The notes under the pieces are model-generated. The model saw nothing but the letters and a program-made list of their open reading frames with translations. It was not told where the DNA came from and searched no databases. Positions 6,283 through 7,816 of a stretch of DNA of 7,816 nucleotides are shown here, one piece after another; position 1 is the first letter of the stretch; the number at the start of each line of letters is the position of its first letter. Origin of the DNA: Candidatus Poseidoniaceae archaeon. GTDB lineage: Archaea > Thermoplasmatota > Poseidoniia > Poseidoniales > Poseidoniaceae. The stretch covers positions 1 to 7,816 of the forward strand of contig JAQXFM010000146.1 of NCBI GenBank assembly GCA_029250305.1. Direction: 5' to 3'. A program made the translations under genes and the position numbers.

Positions 6283-6287
6283 TCACC
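6283..6287 (-). promoter_or_regulatory. Ribosome-binding site that fixes the start of the Reeler-like gene
   Basis: GGTGA four bases before the ATG at 6278, the spacing also seen for the SDR and cytochrome b genes. It rules against the TTG at 6290, which would lie upstream of it. Confidence 0.75.
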
Positions 6288-6316
6288 CAAGTGATTGAAC
6301 CGACCCGTGTGGGCCC

Positions 6317-6322
6317 CTTAAA
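6317..6322 (-). promoter_or_regulatory. Candidate archaeal TATA box of the respiratory operon
   Basis: TTTAAG on the minus strand, within an AT-rich stretch in otherwise GC-rich DNA. Transcription about 25 bases downstream would start near 6294. That gives a leader of about 15 bases that just includes the GGTGA site. The geometry is right for archaea; the purine-rich BRE in front is weak. Confidence 0.5.
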
Positions 6323-6365
6323 CATTACCAGTGGAACCCTTGGCTCAGTGCCTTGCAGTGTGCCG

Positions 6366-6381
6366 TTTTTTGTCCAAAAAA
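6366..6381. repeat. Perfect 7-bp inverted repeat, TTTTTTG-TC-CAAAAAA
   Basis: The two 7-base arms are exact reverse complements around a 2-base centre. The repeat sits between the two divergent promoter candidates, about 44 bases upstream of the minus-strand TATA-like box and just before the plus-strand one. It could be an operator for a dimeric regulator. The A/T runs could also bend the DNA or arise by chance. Confidence 0.55.
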
Positions 6382-6388
6382 TTACTGG

Positions 6389-6395
6389 TTTATGA
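6389..6395 (+). promoter_or_regulatory. Candidate TATA box for the TPR/FtsZ-like genes
   Basis: TTTATGA following AT-rich sequence. A start about 25 bases downstream (near 6418) would leave a leader of about 90 bases before the ATG at 6507, long for an archaeal mRNA. Another AT-rich site (6376-6383) is possible, so this is tentative. Confidence 0.35.
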
Positions 6396-6506
6396 AGGGG
6401 GGCTCACGCCGCTGTATCTTTGCATGTCTCATAGGTAGTGGTTCAGCCCAACCAATGAGCAGAAGGGTTCTTTGATGGGGTGCCCAGAGTGAGGACCAGT
6501 GAGCCC

Positions 6507-6800
6507 ATGTCGACGAATTTTGAGAACACATACGATTTGTCCACCGAGCAACTTGAACAACTCGACAATGCAGAGGAGATGATGCTCCGAAACGATCTGG
6601 GTGCAGCCGAGCGATTGCTGCTTTCGATGCTTGAGGCAGATGAGTCGTGCATTCCAGTTCTGTCAAACCTTGGGCATCTTTACGGGCGACACCTCTCAGA
6701 ATTTGAGACGGCCATCGAATATTACGACCGAGTTTTGGCCATCGAGCCAGACAACGCATGGGCCCGTGATGCTCGTCGTCGTTACCTGCGCTATGTTTGA
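6507..6800 (+). CDS. Small TPR-repeat protein
   Basis: 97 residues. It has about two tetratricopeptide repeats: residues ~15-48 with the helix pair around NDLGAAERLLLSML, and ~49-82 with LSNLGHLYG and FETAIEYYDRVLAIEPDN, the standard TPR ending. A short Arg-rich capping helix (ARDARRRYLRYV) closes the protein. It is cytoplasmic, with no signal or membrane segment. TPRs bind other proteins; the partner is not evident. The ATG at 6507 is chosen because AGTGA at 6498-6502 lies four bases upstream, like other starts here; an in-frame GTG at 6480 would add nine residues. The gene lies 53 bases before the FtsZ-like gene in the same direction, so the two are probably co-transcribed and may work together. 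Confidence 0.88.
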   Translation: MSTNFENTYDLSTEQLEQLDNAEEMMLRNDLGAAERLLLSMLEADESCIPVLSNLGHLYGRHLSEFETAIEYYDRVLAIEPDNAWARDARRRYLRYV

Positions 6801-6853
6801 ACCTCGTCGTCCTCATCGCCAAAGTTCATTTGGCATCGTGTGAAGGCCTCGTC

Positions 6854-7771
6854 ATGGATGCAGACCAAATCCTCATCGCAGGGGTTGGTGGACTTGGTTG
6901 TGCTTGGGCCAAAGGGGCAAAGGAGCGCTGCTCAAGTGAAACTGATGTGCTGCTCATCGATGCCGATGACGAAAGTTTCGTCGACGCAGGAAGTGCGCAT
7001 GTTCTCCGGCTTGGACACACCCTTGATTCCGTGGGTTGCGCTGCACTTCCTCCTCTTGCTGAGCAACGCATGCGAGGCTATACAGCGCTTGCAAACACCA
7101 TTCTCGAACCAGTTGAATTGGTGATCTTGCTGACCGGTTTGGGCGGCGGGACGGGCACCGGTGCTGCGCATGAATTCGCTCGTCAAGCGCGTCAATCAGG
7201 TGCGCTCGTGCTCGCCGTGGCAGCGATGCCGTTCGAAGTGCAGGACACCCGCACAGAAATTGCAAAGTCAGGTCTCGAACGCCTCCAGCATGTTGCACAT
7301 GTGACCGTTCGCTTGTCGCTTGACCGCTTGGCCCGCCAAGCGAGGCAGCAGGGCCAAAATTGGCAAATGGGTGCCGAGTGGATTGAAGATCTCGTCGATG
7401 GTCTGGTTCGCACCTTGATGCGAATGGGCTTGATTAATTTGGATTTGATGGACCTTCGTGCCATTGTGGATCAGGAGGGCGAAGCAACCATGCTTGTAGG
7501 TACGGGCCGTCCAGATGACCCCGAGTCGATTCTTCAGTCAGCCATGATGGCTCCTTTGTCTGCGTTGGATGTGGGCGGTGCAAGCGCTTGTTTGATTCAA
7601 GTTGAAGGTGGGCTCGGCATGACGATCGGCCAAGTGGATGCCGTGGCAAACATCTTCACAGACGCACTTGATGCAGATGCTCAAGTCATTCTCGGCGCAA
7701 GGGTGAGTGAAGATCTCGAAGACACCATACGTGTCGTAACGTTGTTGGCAGGCATCAAGCCTTCCGATTAG
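6854..7771 (+). CDS. FtsZ-family tubulin-like GTPase, short and divergent
   Basis: 305 residues. FtsZ proteins bind GTP and polymerise, usually at the division site. The fold is clear from the N-terminal strand and T1 loop GVGGLG (10-15), the tubulin signature GLGGGTGTG (95-103) and the T7 loop NLDLMD (195-200). T7 keeps both catalytic acids and is set in GLINLD...VDQEGEA as in FtsZ. The C-terminal sheet domain (about 212-300) is complete. Two differences stand out. The T3 region, normally GAGGNP, reads VGCAALPP (60-67). The protein also ends right after the core fold, without the tail that binds SepF, FtsA or other anchors. It may therefore be a second, specialised FtsZ/CetZ-type paralogue. 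The ATG at 6854 is chosen with GAAGG seven bases upstream; a TTG at 6797 overlapping the TPR stop would add 19 hydrophobic residues and is less likely. Confidence 0.9.
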   Translation: MDADQILIAGVGGLGCAWAKGAKERCSSETDVLLIDADDESFVDAGSAHVLRLGHTLDSVGCAALPPLAEQRMRGYTALANTILEPVELVILLTGLGGGTGTGAAHEFARQARQSGALVLAVAAMPFEVQDTRTEIAKSGLERLQHVAHVTVRLSLDRLARQARQQGQNWQMGAEWIEDLVDGLVRTLMRMGLINLDLMDLRAIVDQEGEATMLVGTGRPDDPESILQSAMMAPLSALDVGGASACLIQVEGGLGMTIGQVDAVANIFTDALDADAQVILGARVSEDLEDTIRVVTLLAGIKPSD

Positions 7772-7816
7772 TCCTCGATGTTGATGACGTCTTCCCATTC
7801 GACTTCTGCTTGGAGG
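7768..7816 (-). CDS. C-terminal end of a convergent gene, product unknown
   Basis: Read on the minus strand, the last bases give an open frame ending LQAEVEWEDVINIED and a TAA stop at 7770-7768. The acidic, well-formed C-terminus and codon use resemble the neighbours. The stop overlaps the TAG of the FtsZ-like gene (7769-7771), so the two genes converge with no gap. Only 15 codons are visible, too few to name a family, and the call rests on coding style alone. Confidence 0.5.
   Translation of the reverse strand, partial: LQAEVEWEDVINIED

Larger units (their letters stand above)
6279..6506. promoter_or_regulatory. Divergent intergenic promoter region
   Basis: These 228 bases separate the minus-strand respiratory operon from the plus-strand TPR/FtsZ-like pair. 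They must hold both promoters. The region contains a minus-strand TATA-like box (6317-6322), a plus-strand candidate (6389-6395) and a perfect inverted repeat (6366-6381) between them. No RNA gene or open frame of interest was seen. Confidence 0.7.

Noticed and set aside
6279..6290. TTG start for the Reeler-like gene at 6290
   Set aside because: The ribosome site GGTGA would lie inside the gene, while the ATG at 6278 has it at the usual four-base spacing and begins a normal signal peptide.
6382..6822. Minus-strand open frame of 146 codons over the TPR gene and intergenic region
   Set aside because: It is antisense to a clear TPR protein, runs into the promoter region and has no recognisable motif.
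1..7816. tRNA or rRNA genes, CRISPR arrays, insertion sequences or attachment sites
   Set aside because: No cloverleaf-like sequence, spaced direct repeats, transposase or integrase coding, or terminal repeats were seen. Nearly all bases are in confident protein genes.

Overview
The window looks archaeal. Translation starts are preceded by GGTGA or GGAGG sites, often exactly four bases from the ATG. A TTTAAG box sits where an archaeal TATA element would be. All predicted N-X-S/T sequons of the big membrane protein fall in parts predicted to lie outside the cell. The gene content (split b6-type cytochrome b, Rieske protein, HdrD-like Fe-S module, short FtsZ-like protein) would fit a marine Thermoplasmatota archaeon such as Marine Group II (Poseidoniales). 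That placement is an inference from gene style, not from a marker gene.

Layout. Bases 1-338 (minus) hold the N-terminal part of a short-chain dehydrogenase cut by the window edge. Bases 442-6278 (minus) are a tightly packed five-gene operon. In transcription order it encodes: a secreted, C-terminally anchored Reeler/choice-of-anchor-V-like protein with a C-L-C-H motif; a small two-helix membrane protein; a Tat-type Rieske Fe-S protein; a b6-type cytochrome b; and a 942-residue fusion of the cytochrome b C-terminal half (subunit IV, with a PDWY Qo motif) to a cytoplasmic HdrD-like module. The HdrD-like module has two 4Fe-4S ferredoxin motifs and two complete CCG domains. Bases 6279-6506 are a divergent promoter region with a perfect 7-bp inverted repeat. 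On the plus strand follow a 97-residue TPR protein and a 305-residue FtsZ-family protein. The last bases carry the C-terminus of a convergent minus-strand gene whose stop codon overlaps the ftsZ-like stop.

How it may work. The Rieske protein, cytochrome b and subunit-IV part make a quinol-oxidising Rieske/cytochrome b complex. It has no recognisable cytochrome c1 or f. Instead the operon carries the Reeler-like protein outside, and a heterodisulfide-reductase-like electron module covalently attached inside. Cytochrome b keeps the cysteine (C104) that in b6f binds the extra heme ci on the cytoplasmic side. A plausible reading is a Q-cycle complex wired on its inner face to a cytosolic thiol/disulfide or Fe-S partner through the HdrD-like domain. 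The parts are directly visible in the sequence; the electron route is inference. This is the most interesting system in the window.
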